Part shown: piece by piece, positions 8,595-17,954 of the stretch
Numbering within the stretch: position 1 is the stretch's first letter
How the letters are laid out: every line of letters begins with the position of its first letter
Source of the DNA: SZUA-584 sp964607965
GTDB lineage: Bacteria > Bacillota > Clostridia > Christensenellales > SZUA-584
Assembly (NCBI GenBank): GCA_964607965.1
Contig: CAZSMH010000001.1
Coordinates: forward strand, 34,160 to 98,159
Reading direction: 5' to 3'
Length of the DNA stretch: 64,000 bases
Notes under the pieces: generated by a model
What the model was told of the DNA's origin: nothing
The model's input: only the letters and a program-made list of their open reading frames with translations
Databases searched by the model: none
Made by a program: the position numbers and the translations under genes

Positions 8595-9209
8595 ATGATG
8601 AGAAATGTAGAAAGTATATATTTGTCAAAGCTTGAACGTTTTCAAAGTGTACTCGAAAAAGGCGTTGCAAAACAAGGCGGCCAGGTATTTGAGGACATAC
8701 TGCAAAAAGTTCAGGCGCGGATGAACGGAAACGTTATAGAAGAGCCGGCGGAGACTGCATATACCAATACATATACTGATTCGGTTTCGGACAGTAAAAG
8801 CGAAATCGATTTAGCGATAGAGAACGCGGCTGGAATTACGGGGCTGAGCCCTGCGCTTATACGCGCAGTAATAATGACCGAGTCATCCTTCCGCCCAAAT
8901 GCCGTATCACGATGCGGCGCGCAGGGGCTGATGCAGCTTATGCCGGGAACCGCTAAGGAGCTTGGCGTGCAGGATTCTTTCGACGTTTATCAAAACGTAC
9001 TGGGAGGCTGCACTTATCTTAAAAAACAGCTTAAACGATTCGGCGATTTACGGCTGGCGCTTGCCGCTTACAATGCAGGCCCTAGCCGTGTGGCGTCTTA
9101 TCGCATTAAAGACCCCGATGACCCTGAGCAGTATGAAAGGCTGTCCAAAGGCGTACGGGGATACGTAAACAAAATTCTTCGCTATTATAAGAAGTATTCA
9201 GGAACGTAA
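8595..9209 (+). CDS. Lytic transglycosylase (SLT domain), flagellum-linked
   Basis: The 204-residue protein has a helical N-terminus (1-60) and an SLT domain (about 75-200). The domain carries the catalytic Glu in VIMTESSFRPNAVSRCGAQG, then GLMQLMPGTAKELG and LALAAYNAGPSRV. It cleaves the glycan strands of peptidoglycan. No Sec signal is seen. The N-terminus holds VFEDILQKV, like the FliE and NlpC-like N-termini, so flagellar export is possible. Lying just before flgB, it probably lets the rod cross the wall. No good ribosome-binding site precedes ATG 8595 or 8598, so the start is uncertain. Confidence 0.85.
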   Translation: MMRNVESIYLSKLERFQSVLEKGVAKQGGQVFEDILQKVQARMNGNVIEEPAETAYTNTYTDSVSDSKSEIDLAIENAAGITGLSPALIRAVIMTESSFRPNAVSRCGAQGLMQLMPGTAKELGVQDSFDVYQNVLGGCTYLKKQLKRFGDLRLALAAYNAGPSRVASYRIKDPDDPEQYERLSKGVRGYVNKILRYYKKYSGT

Positions 9210-9226
9210 ATAGGGGGTGGTATGTC

Positions 9227-9622
9227 TTGCCAGGCAATGTTTTTAACAATGTTGACGTGCTGCAGCAAGGGCTTAACGCATCATGGATGAAAAACAAAGT
9301 AATTGCAAACAACATAGCAAATGTCGACACGCCCGGGTTTAAAGCGTCTTCGGTTTCGTTTGAATCTGTGTTTAAAGCGGCTATTGGGCGTGAATTTACA
9401 GCAAAAAAGACGCGCTCAAAACACATTGATTTTTCAGGAAGCGATATGCAGGCCGTTGTAGCGCAGGATAACAGCACCACATACAGAATGGACGGCAACA
9501 ATGTAAATATAGACGCACAAAACGCTGAGATGGCGAAAAATACTATATTTTATAACGCACTGGTCCAGCAGCTTTCGAGCGAGTTCAGAAAGCTGCAGAT
9601 TGCGATAAGAGAAGGAGGCTGA
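9227..9622 (+). CDS. flgB: Flagellar proximal rod protein FlgB
   Basis: The 131-residue protein has the rod signature NVDVLQQGLNASWMKNKVIANNIANVDTPG, split here by position rather than domain, and a C-terminal helix ending in FRKLQIAIREGG. It forms part of the proximal rod with FlgC and FliE. The start is TTG at 9227, chosen because AGGGGGTGG (9212-9220) lies 6 bases upstream; the ATG at 9222 is in another frame. The gene heads the flgB-flgC-fliE trio. Confidence 0.95.
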   Translation: MPGNVFNNVDVLQQGLNASWMKNKVIANNIANVDTPGFKASSVSFESVFKAAIGREFTAKKTRSKHIDFSGSDMQAVVAQDNSTTYRMDGNNVNIDAQNAEMAKNTIFYNALVQQLSSEFRKLQIAIREGG

Positions 9623-9627
9623 TTATC

Positions 9628-10050
9628 ATGGCATTTTTGAAATCTCTGGATATAAGCGCTTCTGCGTTGACTGCTCAGCGCATGAGGATGGATGTAATAA
9701 GCCAGAACATTGCTAACGCGACGACAACCCGTACGGCAAACGGCAGTCCTTACCGCAGGCGAATAGTTGTAATGAGCGAAAAACCATCTTCTTTTGAAAC
9801 AGTGTTCGGGAAAACGCTGGGCGGAGGCGTAAAAGTATCGAGCATAGCCGAAGATGCTTCGGATTTTGAATACAAATATGATCCTAACCATCCTGATGCC
9901 AACGAGCTGGGTTATGTTGCAATGCCCAATGTAGATGAGGTTGAAGAGATAATTGATATGATGTCGGCTTCGCGTTCTTTCGAGGCCAACGTTACCGTGC
10001 TTAACGCAACCAAAGGAATGGCAATGAAAGCACTTGAAATCGGCCGGTAG
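9628..10050 (+). CDS. flgC: Flagellar proximal rod protein FlgC
   Basis: The 140 residues have the rod/hook N-terminal motif SALTAQRMRMDVISQNIANA and the C-terminal SRSFEANVTVLNATKGMAMKALEIG, both conserved in FlgC. It assembles with FlgB as the proximal rod on the MS ring. A strong AGAAGGAGG site precedes the ATG. It follows flgB by 5 bases and precedes fliE, the common Gram-positive order. Confidence 0.96.
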   Translation: MAFLKSLDISASALTAQRMRMDVISQNIANATTTRTANGSPYRRRIVVMSEKPSSFETVFGKTLGGGVKVSSIAEDASDFEYKYDPNHPDANELGYVAMPNVDEVEEIIDMMSASRSFEANVTVLNATKGMAMKALEIGR

Positions 10051-10078
10051 TTGTTTTAAGTTTTTAGGAGGGGTTTAA

Positions 10079-10369
10079 ATGCAGATAAGCGGAATAAACA
10101 GTCTTTCACCACAGGCTGCTATAAAGGAAACGGACAAATCTAATGGGCAAAGCAGTTTTACCAACATACTCTCGGACGCCATAGACAGCGCTAAAGAAGC
10201 TGAAAAAAGCGCGGGAGAGCAAAACGCAGCGATTCTTACCGGAGAAGCTGACGATTTGCATACGCCTTTAATAGAGGCGCAGAAAGCTGAGCTTATACTA
10301 AGCCTTGCAGTACAGATCAGAAACAAGGTTATAGAGGCCTATAACGACGTAATGCGTATGCAAATGTAA
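10079..10369 (+). CDS. fliE: Flagellar hook-basal body protein FliE
   Basis: The 96-residue protein has SFTNILSDAIDSA and the C-terminal PLIEAQKAELILSLAVQIRNK followed by VIEAYNDVMRMQM, the FliE ending. FliE joins the MS ring to the rod and is the first exported subunit. AGGAGGGG precedes the ATG. In many Firmicutes fliF would follow. Here fliO follows and fliF lies 17 kb downstream beyond flagellin, so the canonical operon has been rearranged. Confidence 0.93.
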   Translation: MQISGINSLSPQAAIKETDKSNGQSSFTNILSDAIDSAKEAEKSAGEQNAAILTGEADDLHTPLIEAQKAELILSLAVQIRNKVIEAYNDVMRMQM

Positions 10370-10441
10370 TATCTTTTTACATAATCTGTTTCACACAAAT
10401 TTAATAAGGGTATATAAAGTGTAGACTGAGAGGGGTTACTG

Positions 10442-10957
10442 ATGGGGGATAACGACTGGTCTACGCTTTTTATTATTCTTATTATGGTCGCTGTAATGGT
10501 GGGAGCTTATTTCACCACTAAATTCCTATCCGGAAAAACCAGCCGAATGCTAAAAAGCAAGCATATACAAATTATAGACCGCATCGTACTGGCAAAAGAC
10601 AAAGCATTGTTTCTTACAAAAGTAGGAGGCAGATGCTTTTTTATTGGCGTGACAAATCAGACAATCAATACGATAAGCGAGATTAAGCCGGAAGAGATAA
10701 GCATTATTCCAGACGAAGGATCCAATACTTCTCCGAAAAATATTTTGCGAAGGTTTTCGGATTTTCTTGCAAGCGCTAAAAATGCTCCGGAAAATTTGCG
10801 CAAAGCAAGAAACGAACATAAACAGACAAAAAACCAATCTGTTGCTCCCACTAAAACCGGTGTTGACGATGACTATATTGACCAGATAAGCCGCGCGATT
10901 GAACAGCGCAGAGAAAAAGCGGGCAAAAAATCTGGTGGCACAGAGGGCGGCAAATGA
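10442..10957 (+). CDS. fliO: Flagellar biosynthesis protein FliO
   Basis: The 171-residue protein has one N-terminal membrane helix (about 8-26), followed by the FliO beta-rich segment IQIIDRIVLAKDKALFLTKVGG and a charged tail. FliO helps assemble the FliP-FliQ-FliR export gate. GAGAGGGG precedes the ATG. The stop overlaps the fliP start by 4 bases, and fliO-fliP-fliQ-fliR is the classic order. Confidence 0.88.
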   Translation: MGDNDWSTLFIILIMVAVMVGAYFTTKFLSGKTSRMLKSKHIQIIDRIVLAKDKALFLTKVGGRCFFIGVTNQTINTISEIKPEEISIIPDEGSNTSPKNILRRFSDFLASAKNAPENLRKARNEHKQTKNQSVAPTKTGVDDDYIDQISRAIEQRREKAGKKSGGTEGGK

Positions 10958-11751
10958 ACAGCATCAGTTCTGAAAAGCCGGCAAAAAAATGCCGTCAGCG
11001 TATAGTAAAAAAAATAATTATAACATGCGCACTGCTTCTTGTTCTTGTTGTATTGTTTTCGGGCTGTGCGGCAGACGAGGATACATCGTCCGAGAATTCG
11101 GCTCTGGGCGGATTGCTGGGAGATAGGTCTGATACAATAGACATTCTGTTGCTGCTTACAATACTATCGCTGCTTCCGTCTATACTGATAATGCTCACCT
11201 GTTTTCCGCGCATTATCATCGTGCTGTCGCTTATACGCAACGGTCTCGGTCTGCAGCAGATGCCGCCGAATCAGGTATTAATCGGGTTGGCGTTGTTTTT
11301 AACTTTCTTTGTTATGTCACCCGTTATAGAAGATGTTAATGTTAAGGCGTACCAGCCTTATATTGCAGAACAGATAGAATCTGACGAAGCGCTTAAGCGC
11401 GCAATGGAGCCTGTCCGCGATTTTATGTTCAGGCAGACATATAAGAGCGATTTGGATTATTTTATATCCGTTTCGCCTAACGATAAAGATGTGCAGAGCC
11501 CAGAGCAAGTATCTAATACGGCTCTTATTCCGGCCTTTATCACAAGCGAGATAAAGCGCGGGTTTCAGATTGGCTTTTTGCTCTACATACCGTTTATCGT
11601 TCTTGATATGATTGTGGCCAGTGCGCTGATGTCCATGGGAATGATGATGCTGCCGCCGATAATTATATCATTGCCGTTTAAAGTTCTTTTATTTGTATTG
11701 GTGGATGGATGGACACTTACAGTACGTACGCTTATAAACAGCTTCGGATAG
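10954..11751 (+). CDS. fliP: Flagellar export gate protein FliP
   Basis: The 265-residue protein has FliP hallmarks: MLTCFPRIIIVLSLIRNGLG, QMPPNQVLIGLALFLTFFVM, IPAFITSEIKRGFQIGFLLY and SMGMMMLPPIIISLPFKV. It forms the FliP5FliQ4FliR1 channel at the centre of the basal body. The N-terminus is a cleavable signal of unusual type: a basic start, a hydrophobic run and a lipobox-like LFSGC near residue 38, which could be cut and lipidated. The start overlaps fliO (ATGA). Confidence 0.96.
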   Translation: MNSISSEKPAKKCRQRIVKKIIITCALLLVLVVLFSGCAADEDTSSENSALGGLLGDRSDTIDILLLLTILSLLPSILIMLTCFPRIIIVLSLIRNGLGLQQMPPNQVLIGLALFLTFFVMSPVIEDVNVKAYQPYIAEQIESDEALKRAMEPVRDFMFRQTYKSDLDYFISVSPNDKDVQSPEQVSNTALIPAFITSEIKRGFQIGFLLYIPFIVLDMIVASALMSMGMMMLPPIIISLPFKVLLFVLVDGWTLTVRTLINSFG

Positions 11752-11800
11752 GACGCAATATATAAAAACGTTAAAGCAATAATCAGGGAGGTTATACCAG

Positions 11801-12070
11801 TTGAGTCAGCCTGAAGTCATTACCGTAATGCAGGACGCGGTAACAACTATTATTACCGTTGCTGCGCCGATATTGATTGTAGCCATGGTTGTAGGCGTGG
11901 TTATTTCCATTTTCCAGGCAACAACGCAGATTAATGAGCAGACGCTTGCCTTTGTGCCGAAAATCATTGCTATACTGATTGTTCTTCTGATATTTGGAGG
12001 AATGATGCTGACCAACTTAACGGATTTTGCACAGCGAATGTTCGGTTGTGTGGATACAATGCTAAGATAG
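11801..12070 (+). CDS. fliQ: Flagellar export gate protein FliQ
   Basis: The 89 residues form two membrane helices with TTIITVAAPILIVAMVVGVV and FQATTQINEQTLAFVPKI, the FliQ signature. It is a subunit of the export gate. The start is TTG at 11801, supported by GGGAGG at 11786-11791; no in-frame ATG is available at the right distance. It lies between fliP and fliR as expected. Confidence 0.94.
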   Translation: MSQPEVITVMQDAVTTIITVAAPILIVAMVVGVVISIFQATTQINEQTLAFVPKIIAILIVLLIFGGMMLTNLTDFAQRMFGCVDTMLR

Positions 12071-12080
12071 AAGTGGGGCA

Positions 12081-12863
12081 ATGGAAGAGATAATAAACAG
12101 CGTGATGTCAAATGTCGACTATTTTGTGCTGATGTTTCTGCGCATAAGCGGGCTGCTTATTTCTTCTCCCATATTCGGCAGACGCAACTTGCCCAATATG
12201 TTAAAGATTGCGCTGTGCCTTTTGATTACTTATATAACATTTGCTTCATACCCGCAGGGTGTTGTGACATACACAGGTGCGGCCGGTTTTATACTTCTGT
12301 GTGTTAAAGAACTGCTCTTCGGACTGGCGCTGGGCTATGTTACGACGTTGTTTTTCTCAATAGTTCAGACAGCGGGCCAAGTGATGGATATGCAGATGGG
12401 TTTTGGCATGGTAAACGTGTTCGATGTACAGAGCAATATAAGCGTCCCGGTTACCGGCAATCTTTTGTATGTGGTACTGCTTATAACATTTTTCGGTGTG
12501 AATGGGCATATAAAGCTTATTCATATAATCCGCAGTACATTCGGACATATACCGGTGGGCGGAGTGGCGCTTAACCCGGCAATCGGTCTTGTAGCCCTTG
12601 AAGTGTTTGCGCTTGCATTTATGCTTTCGGTAAACGTAGCCATTCCATTGATAGCATCCGGCCTGCTTGGAGAGGTTGCAATGGGTTTTGTTGTGAGGGC
12701 TATACCGCAAATGAATGTGTTTGTTGTGGGTATACCTTTAAAAATAGCGCTCGGATTTTTGATGCTGCTGCTTATAATGCCCGTATTTATACACTTTACA
12801 GATACGATGTTTAGAAACATGTTTGTTTCTATAGACAGTATGATTGCGGGGCTTGCCGGATGA
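12081..12863 (+). CDS. fliR: Flagellar export gate protein FliR
   Basis: The 260-residue protein has about six membrane helices and FliR motifs: MFLRISGLLISSPIFGRRNLP near the N-terminus and GQVMDMQMGFGMVNVFDVQ in the middle. It completes the export gate with FliP and FliQ and contacts FlhB. GTGGGG precedes the ATG at 12081. The stop overlaps the flhB start by 4 bases, and in some Clostridia fliR and flhB are fused. Confidence 0.95.
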   Translation: MEEIINSVMSNVDYFVLMFLRISGLLISSPIFGRRNLPNMLKIALCLLITYITFASYPQGVVTYTGAAGFILLCVKELLFGLALGYVTTLFFSIVQTAGQVMDMQMGFGMVNVFDVQSNISVPVTGNLLYVVLLITFFGVNGHIKLIHIIRSTFGHIPVGGVALNPAIGLVALEVFALAFMLSVNVAIPLIASGLLGEVAMGFVVRAIPQMNVFVVGIPLKIALGFLMLLLIMPVFIHFTDTMFRNMFVSIDSMIAGLAG

Positions 12864-13936
12864 GTCCGCAGCAGCAATCCGGAGAAAGAACGGAAAAGGC
12901 TACACCGCGAAAACGAAGGGAAGCAAGAGAAAGGGGACAGGTATACAAAAGTGTAGAAGTAATCACCGCATTGTCCCTGATGCTTGTTTTCGGAGTACTG
13001 GCAGTGTTCGGCGCGGGCATGGTCTCGAATATAAAAAAGCTGCTGACTTACTTTTTTACTGCAAGTGCGCCCGGTGATTTCTCCATAGCAGCTGCAACGG
13101 GTTACATGACAGATGCCGCATGGATGTTTCTACAGATAATGTTGCCGCTTTTGCTGGCGGCTTTTTTAGGGGGAATACTGTTCAATGTAGTTCAGGTAGG
13201 GTTTGTGTTTACAACAAAAGCGCTGCAGCCAAAGATGGAGCGTATAAGCATAGCGTCTGGCATAAAACGGATTTTTTCGGTAAGAACGCTGCTTGACCTT
13301 GCAAAAGCAATTATAAAAATAACAATACTGGTTGTGGTGGCTTACGGTGAATACGAGCGTAATTTAAACGGATTTGCATGGCTTATGCATGAAAATGTTG
13401 AAACGGCTGCAGCAAGTTTTACCGATACTTTAATCTCTGTTGCTTTCAGCCTGGGGATAGCGCTTGCGATATTTGCGCCGTTTGACTATATGTTTCAGCG
13501 CTGGAAATACAACAAAGATTTGATGATGACAAAGCAGGAAGTAAAGGACGAGTACAAGCTGACTGAGGGCGACCCTTTTATAAAGGGAAAAATTGCGCAG
13601 AAACAAAGGCAGATGAGCCGTATGCGCATGGTGCAGGCAGTTAAGGATGCGGACGTTGTTATCACAAACCCTACGCATTATGCTGTGGCGCTGTCGTACA
13701 AAGAAGGCAGGAACACAGCGCCTGTGATTGTTGCAAAGGGTATGGATTATCTGGCGAAACGCATAAAAGAGGAAGCAAAAAAATACTTGGTAGAAATTGT
13801 TGAAAACAAGATATTGGCGCAGTCGCTTTACTTCTTTTGTGAGGTTGGCGATGAGGTGCCGGAAGAAATGTATAAAGCTGTTGCCGAAGTTTTAGCTTAT
13901 GTATACCGCTTGAAGAACAAAGGAGGACGTGCGTGA
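12860..13936 (+). CDS. flhB: Flagellar export switch protein FlhB
   Basis: The 358-residue protein has the basic N-terminus GERTEKATPRKRREARERG, four membrane helices, and the cytoplasmic domain with the autocleavage motif NPTHYAVAL. The usual ending VPEEMYKAVAEVLAYVY is present. Cleavage between Asn and Pro of NPTH switches export from rod/hook to filament substrates. The start overlaps fliR (ATGA) and the stop overlaps flhA (GTGA). Confidence 0.97.
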   Translation: MSPQQQSGERTEKATPRKRREARERGQVYKSVEVITALSLMLVFGVLAVFGAGMVSNIKKLLTYFFTASAPGDFSIAAATGYMTDAAWMFLQIMLPLLLAAFLGGILFNVVQVGFVFTTKALQPKMERISIASGIKRIFSVRTLLDLAKAIIKITILVVVAYGEYERNLNGFAWLMHENVETAAASFTDTLISVAFSLGIALAIFAPFDYMFQRWKYNKDLMMTKQEVKDEYKLTEGDPFIKGKIAQKQRQMSRMRMVQAVKDADVVITNPTHYAVALSYKEGRNTAPVIVAKGMDYLAKRIKEEAKKYLVEIVENKILAQSLYFFCEVGDEVPEEMYKAVAEVLAYVYRLKNKGGRA

Positions 13937-15966
13937 AATTCACGGATATTCTCGTGGCCGTACTGCTGCTGGCAATAATACTGATAATAATAATGCCGCT
14001 TTCCCCGGGGATGATGGATTTCTTTCTGATTGCAAATATCGCGATGTCCCTTCTTATACTGCTTATTACTCTTTATACAAAAACAACGCTTGAGTTTTCA
14101 ACCTATCCGACGATGCTTCTTATAGTAACGCTGCTGCGGCTGGCGCTTAATATTTCTTCGACGCGCCTTATATTAAGCAACAACGGGGATGCCGGAAACG
14201 TAATTAAAACGTTCGGCAGTTTTGTGGTAGGAAGCAACCTTGTTGTAGGCTTCGTTATTTTCCTAATTATTGTAGTGGTTCAGTTTGTGGTAATAACGAA
14301 GGGCGCAGAGCGCGTCGCGGAGGTATCGGCACGGTTTACGCTTGACGCAATGCCGGGCAAACAGATGGCAATAGATGCAGATTTAAGCTCCGGACTTATT
14401 GACGAAGAACAGGCGAGGGAACGCAGACAGGATATACAGCGGGAAGCGGATTTTTACGGCGCAATGGACGGCGCATCAAAATTCGTTAAGGGCGATGCTA
14501 TCGTCGGCATAATAATTACAGTCATAAATATTGTAGGCGGTATTATTATTGGTTTAACAAGTTCCGGCATGGGGTTTGATCAGGTAATACAGGTATATAC
14601 GCTTGCTACGGTAGGAGACGGTCTTTGCAGCCAGATACCCGCGCTTTTAGTCTCTACAGCAACAGGTATCATTGTGACCCGTTCCGCAACTAAAAAGAGT
14701 TTCGGACAGGATGTTTCAAAGCAGCTTTTCAGCCAGCCGTTCATATTTTATATACTTGGAGGAATGCTGGCTCTTATTGGGTTTATACCAGGTTTGCCCA
14801 ATATACCGATATGGCTTGTCTCGATTGCTTTGGTGATTGCCGGATACATACGTAAGCAGCGTGACGCTAGGCTGGAAGAGGCTGAACAAAAAACAGAAGC
14901 CGAATCCACAGCGGCTGAGAAACGTAAACCGGAGAGCGTAACATCTCTGCTGCATGTTGATTTAATCGAAATGGAGTTTGGCTACGGGCTTATATCGCTG
15001 GTGGATGCATCGCAGGGAGGCGATCTGCTTGACCGCGTTGTTATGATACGCCGTCAATGTGCGCTTGAACTTGGTATTATCGTTCCCATTGTCAGACTGC
15101 GTGACAATATACAGCTTGGCACTAAGGAATATGTAATAAAGATAAGGGGACTTGACGTGGCGCGCGGCGAAGTTATGCTGGGGCGCTATCTTGCGCTGAA
15201 ACCCGAAGACGTGGACGAGCCCGTGGAAGGTATAGAAACAGTAGAGCCGGCATTCGGTCTGCCTGCCCTTTGGATTGAGGAAAAGGACAGAGAAAAAGCC
15301 GAGTTAAAAGGTTACACGACTATTGATGTGCCTTCAGTTATATCAACACACCTGATGGAAGTAATAAAACAGCATGCGGATGAGCTTCTCGGCCGTCAGC
15401 AGGTTCAGACTATTATAGACAATATTAAGAAACAGCAGCCCGCGCTCGTTGAGGAAGTTGTGCCAAAAATGTTTTCCATCGGTGAGGTACAAAAGGTGCT
15501 GGCAAATCTTCTGCGCGAAGGCGTATCTATACGGGATATAGGTTCAATTCTCGAAATACTCGGGGACTACGGAAACATTACGCGGGATACGGATTTGCTG
15601 ACAGAGTATGTGCGTCAAAAGCTAAAGCGTGCGATTACAAAGAACTTTATACCGGACGGAAAAGCGCGCGTGATTACTATTGACCCCGATGTGGAAAAAG
15701 CAATATCCGGCAGCATAAGACAGACAGATAAAGGCTCTTCCATGGCGCTTGAGCCTTCCCAGATACAGCAGGTGCTGAGCAACTTAAAGGATGCCGTAGA
15801 GCATTTCTTAAGCCTAGGCATACCGCCGATTGTTATTACATCGCCGCAAATTCGTAAGCATATAAAAAACCTCTCTGCACAGGTTTACCCGGAACTGGTC
15901 GTACTCTCATATAGCGAGCTTGAGCAGAATGTTGAAATATATTCAGACTGGACGGTGAGTTTTTAG
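13933..15966 (+). CDS. flhA: Flagellar export apparatus protein FlhA
   Basis: The 677 residues have about eight N-terminal membrane helices with FSTYPTMLLIVTLLRLALNI and SARFTLDAMPGKQMAIDADL, both FlhA hallmarks, then a large cytoplasmic domain (about 330-677). The cytoplasmic ring docks chaperone-substrate complexes. The start is GTG at 13933, overlapping the flhB stop. flhF follows with no gap. Confidence 0.97.
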   Translation: MKFTDILVAVLLLAIILIIIMPLSPGMMDFFLIANIAMSLLILLITLYTKTTLEFSTYPTMLLIVTLLRLALNISSTRLILSNNGDAGNVIKTFGSFVVGSNLVVGFVIFLIIVVVQFVVITKGAERVAEVSARFTLDAMPGKQMAIDADLSSGLIDEEQARERRQDIQREADFYGAMDGASKFVKGDAIVGIIITVINIVGGIIIGLTSSGMGFDQVIQVYTLATVGDGLCSQIPALLVSTATGIIVTRSATKKSFGQDVSKQLFSQPFIFYILGGMLALIGFIPGLPNIPIWLVSIALVIAGYIRKQRDARLEEAEQKTEAESTAAEKRKPESVTSLLHVDLIEMEFGYGLISLVDASQGGDLLDRVVMIRRQCALELGIIVPIVRLRDNIQLGTKEYVIKIRGLDVARGEVMLGRYLALKPEDVDEPVEGIETVEPAFGLPALWIEEKDREKAELKGYTTIDVPSVISTHLMEVIKQHADELLGRQQVQTIIDNIKKQQPALVEEVVPKMFSIGEVQKVLANLLREGVSIRDIGSILEILGDYGNITRDTDLLTEYVRQKLKRAITKNFIPDGKARVITIDPDVEKAISGSIRQTDKGSSMALEPSQIQQVLSNLKDAVEHFLSLGIPPIVITSPQIRKHIKNLSAQVYPELVVLSYSELEQNVEIYSDWTVSF

Positions 15967-17085
15967 GTGTTTGTCAAGAGATTTGTAGCAACCGATATGC
16001 AGGAAGCGATAAAAAAAATTCGCAAAGATTTTGGGCCCGATGCGGTTATACTCGACAGCAAACATGTGCGAGGCAAAGGCTTTAGAGGCTTTCTAAAGAA
16101 GAATGTCGAGGTTGTTGCTGCATATGAGCCACACAAAACAACGCCTGTGTTTCAACCGGTACAAGCAAATCCGGAGCCTGCTGTGCAAAAAAATGCAGCC
16201 ATAGAACCGCTGGCAGAACAAATTGAATCTTTAAAGGGAATCGTAGCTGATATAAATAACAGGATAAGGCTTAATGCGCGCGATAATACGCTGTCTTTGC
16301 CGCCTGAGATATTGGAGTTATACCATGAACTGCTGGAAAGGGACGTATGTGAAGAACTGGCACACGAGCTTGTGACATTGACGCACGGTGTGCGCAGCAA
16401 AAAAGATTTGGAACTTGATGCTGTAGCCCAACAGATTGTAATGGACAGGCTGGGAGAACCGATGCCGATTAAGCTTAAAAAGTTTGAACAGACAGTGCTG
16501 CTGTTTGCAGGACCTACGGGGGCTGGAAAAACAACGACTCTGGTCAAACTGGCTGGACGGCTCGCGCTTGATCAGAACCAAAAAGTCGGGCTTATAAATA
16601 TGGACACATACCGGGTGGGTGCTATGGAGCATATGAAAATATACTCTGATATCATGGGCATTCCTCTAAAGACTGCTTACAATGCAAGAGAGTTAAAAAC
16701 AGCTGTGGAAGCTTTAGCGGACAGAGACGTTATACTGATCGATACTGCAGGAAAAAGCGTTAGCGATGCCTCTTACAGAAAGGAGCTGCAGGATTACATG
16801 TCCGCCGCCAATGTGGATGAAGTTTATCTTGTACTAAGCATTGTAACCAGCAGCAGGGTATGTAAAGATATAATACGCAACTATTCGTTCATACCAAATT
16901 ACAGGCTTATAGTAACAAAGCTGGATGAAGTGGGTTCGTGGGGAAACATCTTAAATATCGCAGATTATGCAAAAAAGCCGCTTTCGTATATTACAATGGG
17001 GCAGAATGTGCCCGATGATATAAGCCAGGTAGATGCAGAAAAGCTGGCTGACAATATCATTGGCAGACGAGAGGTTGTGTTATGA
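15967..17085 (+). CDS. flhF: Signal-recognition-type GTPase FlhF
   Basis: The 372-residue protein has an N-terminal basic B domain (1-60), an N domain, and an SRP-type GTPase G domain. The G domain has GPTGAGKTTTLVKLAGR (about 182-198), DTYRVGAMEHMKIY, IDTAGKS and TKLDEVGSWG. FlhF fixes the site and number of flagella together with FlhG. The start is GTG immediately after the flhA stop. The stop overlaps flhG by 4 bases. Confidence 0.96.
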   Translation: MFVKRFVATDMQEAIKKIRKDFGPDAVILDSKHVRGKGFRGFLKKNVEVVAAYEPHKTTPVFQPVQANPEPAVQKNAAIEPLAEQIESLKGIVADINNRIRLNARDNTLSLPPEILELYHELLERDVCEELAHELVTLTHGVRSKKDLELDAVAQQIVMDRLGEPMPIKLKKFEQTVLLFAGPTGAGKTTTLVKLAGRLALDQNQKVGLINMDTYRVGAMEHMKIYSDIMGIPLKTAYNARELKTAVEALADRDVILIDTAGKSVSDASYRKELQDYMSAANVDEVYLVLSIVTSSRVCKDIIRNYSFIPNYRLIVTKLDEVGSWGNILNIADYAKKPLSYITMGQNVPDDISQVDAEKLADNIIGRREVVL

Positions 17086-17948
17086 TGGATCAGGCTGAGA
17101 GCCTTCGCAGGCAGATGATTGTTCAAAAGAAAAAAACAAAAATAGTAACAATAACAAGCGGCAAAGGGGGCGTGGGAAAATCCAGCCTTGCGCTTAATCT
17201 TGGAATAGGTTTGAACAGGCGGGGAAACCGGGCTATGATTATTGATACGGATTTCGGTTTTTCCAATATTGACGTTATGCTTGGAGTGCGAACACAATAC
17301 GATTTGATGGACGTTATTGATAACCGAAAGGAAATAAGCGATATTATTGAAACCGGGCTCGAAGGAGTGCAATTTATTTCAGGTGGCTCGGGGGTATACG
17401 AACTTACTAAGCTTGACTCTAACCGGCTTATGCATATGGTCAGCAGCCTTTTTGAACTGGAAAGTGCTTGTGATACGATTATCTTTGATACCGGCGCTGG
17501 CTTTTCGGATAATTCGCTGCGGCTTATTAATGCCAGCCATGAAACAGTACTGGTTACGACTGCTGAGCCTACGGCTGTTGTGGATGCATATGCGCTTTTA
17601 AAAATGGTGCACGAACAGGGCGAAAGCCCGTGCGTAAGCCTTGTGCTTAACAAGGCGGATGACATACGCGAGGCGGATTCTGTGATGGATGGGCTGATAC
17701 GTATTGTTGGGAAGAACACAAACATAAAAATGCGAAAATTGGGTATTATTCCGCGCGATATTAATATGCAGCATGCAATAAAAAAGCAGGTGCCCATACT
17801 TGTCGGGCACCCGAAATGTGCAGCCTCGGTGCAGTTAAACGAAATTGTGCAGAGATTTTTAAGCGTACCGCCTGCCGAACGCAGAAAATTCGGACTTGCC
17901 GTTTTTCTTGATAAATTTATGGCGAGAAATGACATTGTTAAGGAGTAG
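17082..17948 (+). CDS. flhG: MinD-like ATPase FlhG (YlxH), regulator of flagellar number
   Basis: The 288-residue protein has a deviant Walker A motif TSGKGGVGKSSLALNL (about 25-40), IIDTDFGFSNIDVMLG, and FDTGAGFSDNSL for switch II. It is a MinD/ParA ATPase that limits flagellar number and positions them with FlhF. The N-terminal LRRQM segment matches the activating DQAxxLR region that stimulates the FlhF GTPase. The start overlaps flhF (ATGA). Confidence 0.94.
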   Translation: MMDQAESLRRQMIVQKKKTKIVTITSGKGGVGKSSLALNLGIGLNRRGNRAMIIDTDFGFSNIDVMLGVRTQYDLMDVIDNRKEISDIIETGLEGVQFISGGSGVYELTKLDSNRLMHMVSSLFELESACDTIIFDTGAGFSDNSLRLINASHETVLVTTAEPTAVVDAYALLKMVHEQGESPCVSLVLNKADDIREADSVMDGLIRIVGKNTNIKMRKLGIIPRDINMQHAIKKQVPILVGHPKCAASVQLNEIVQRFLSVPPAERRKFGLAVFLDKFMARNDIVKE

Positions 17949-17954
17949 ATTGTT

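Noticed and set aside
17123..17935. 270-codon open frame on the minus strand
   Set aside because: It is antisense to flhG, which has clear ATPase motifs; no family features or ribosome-binding site support the antisense frame.
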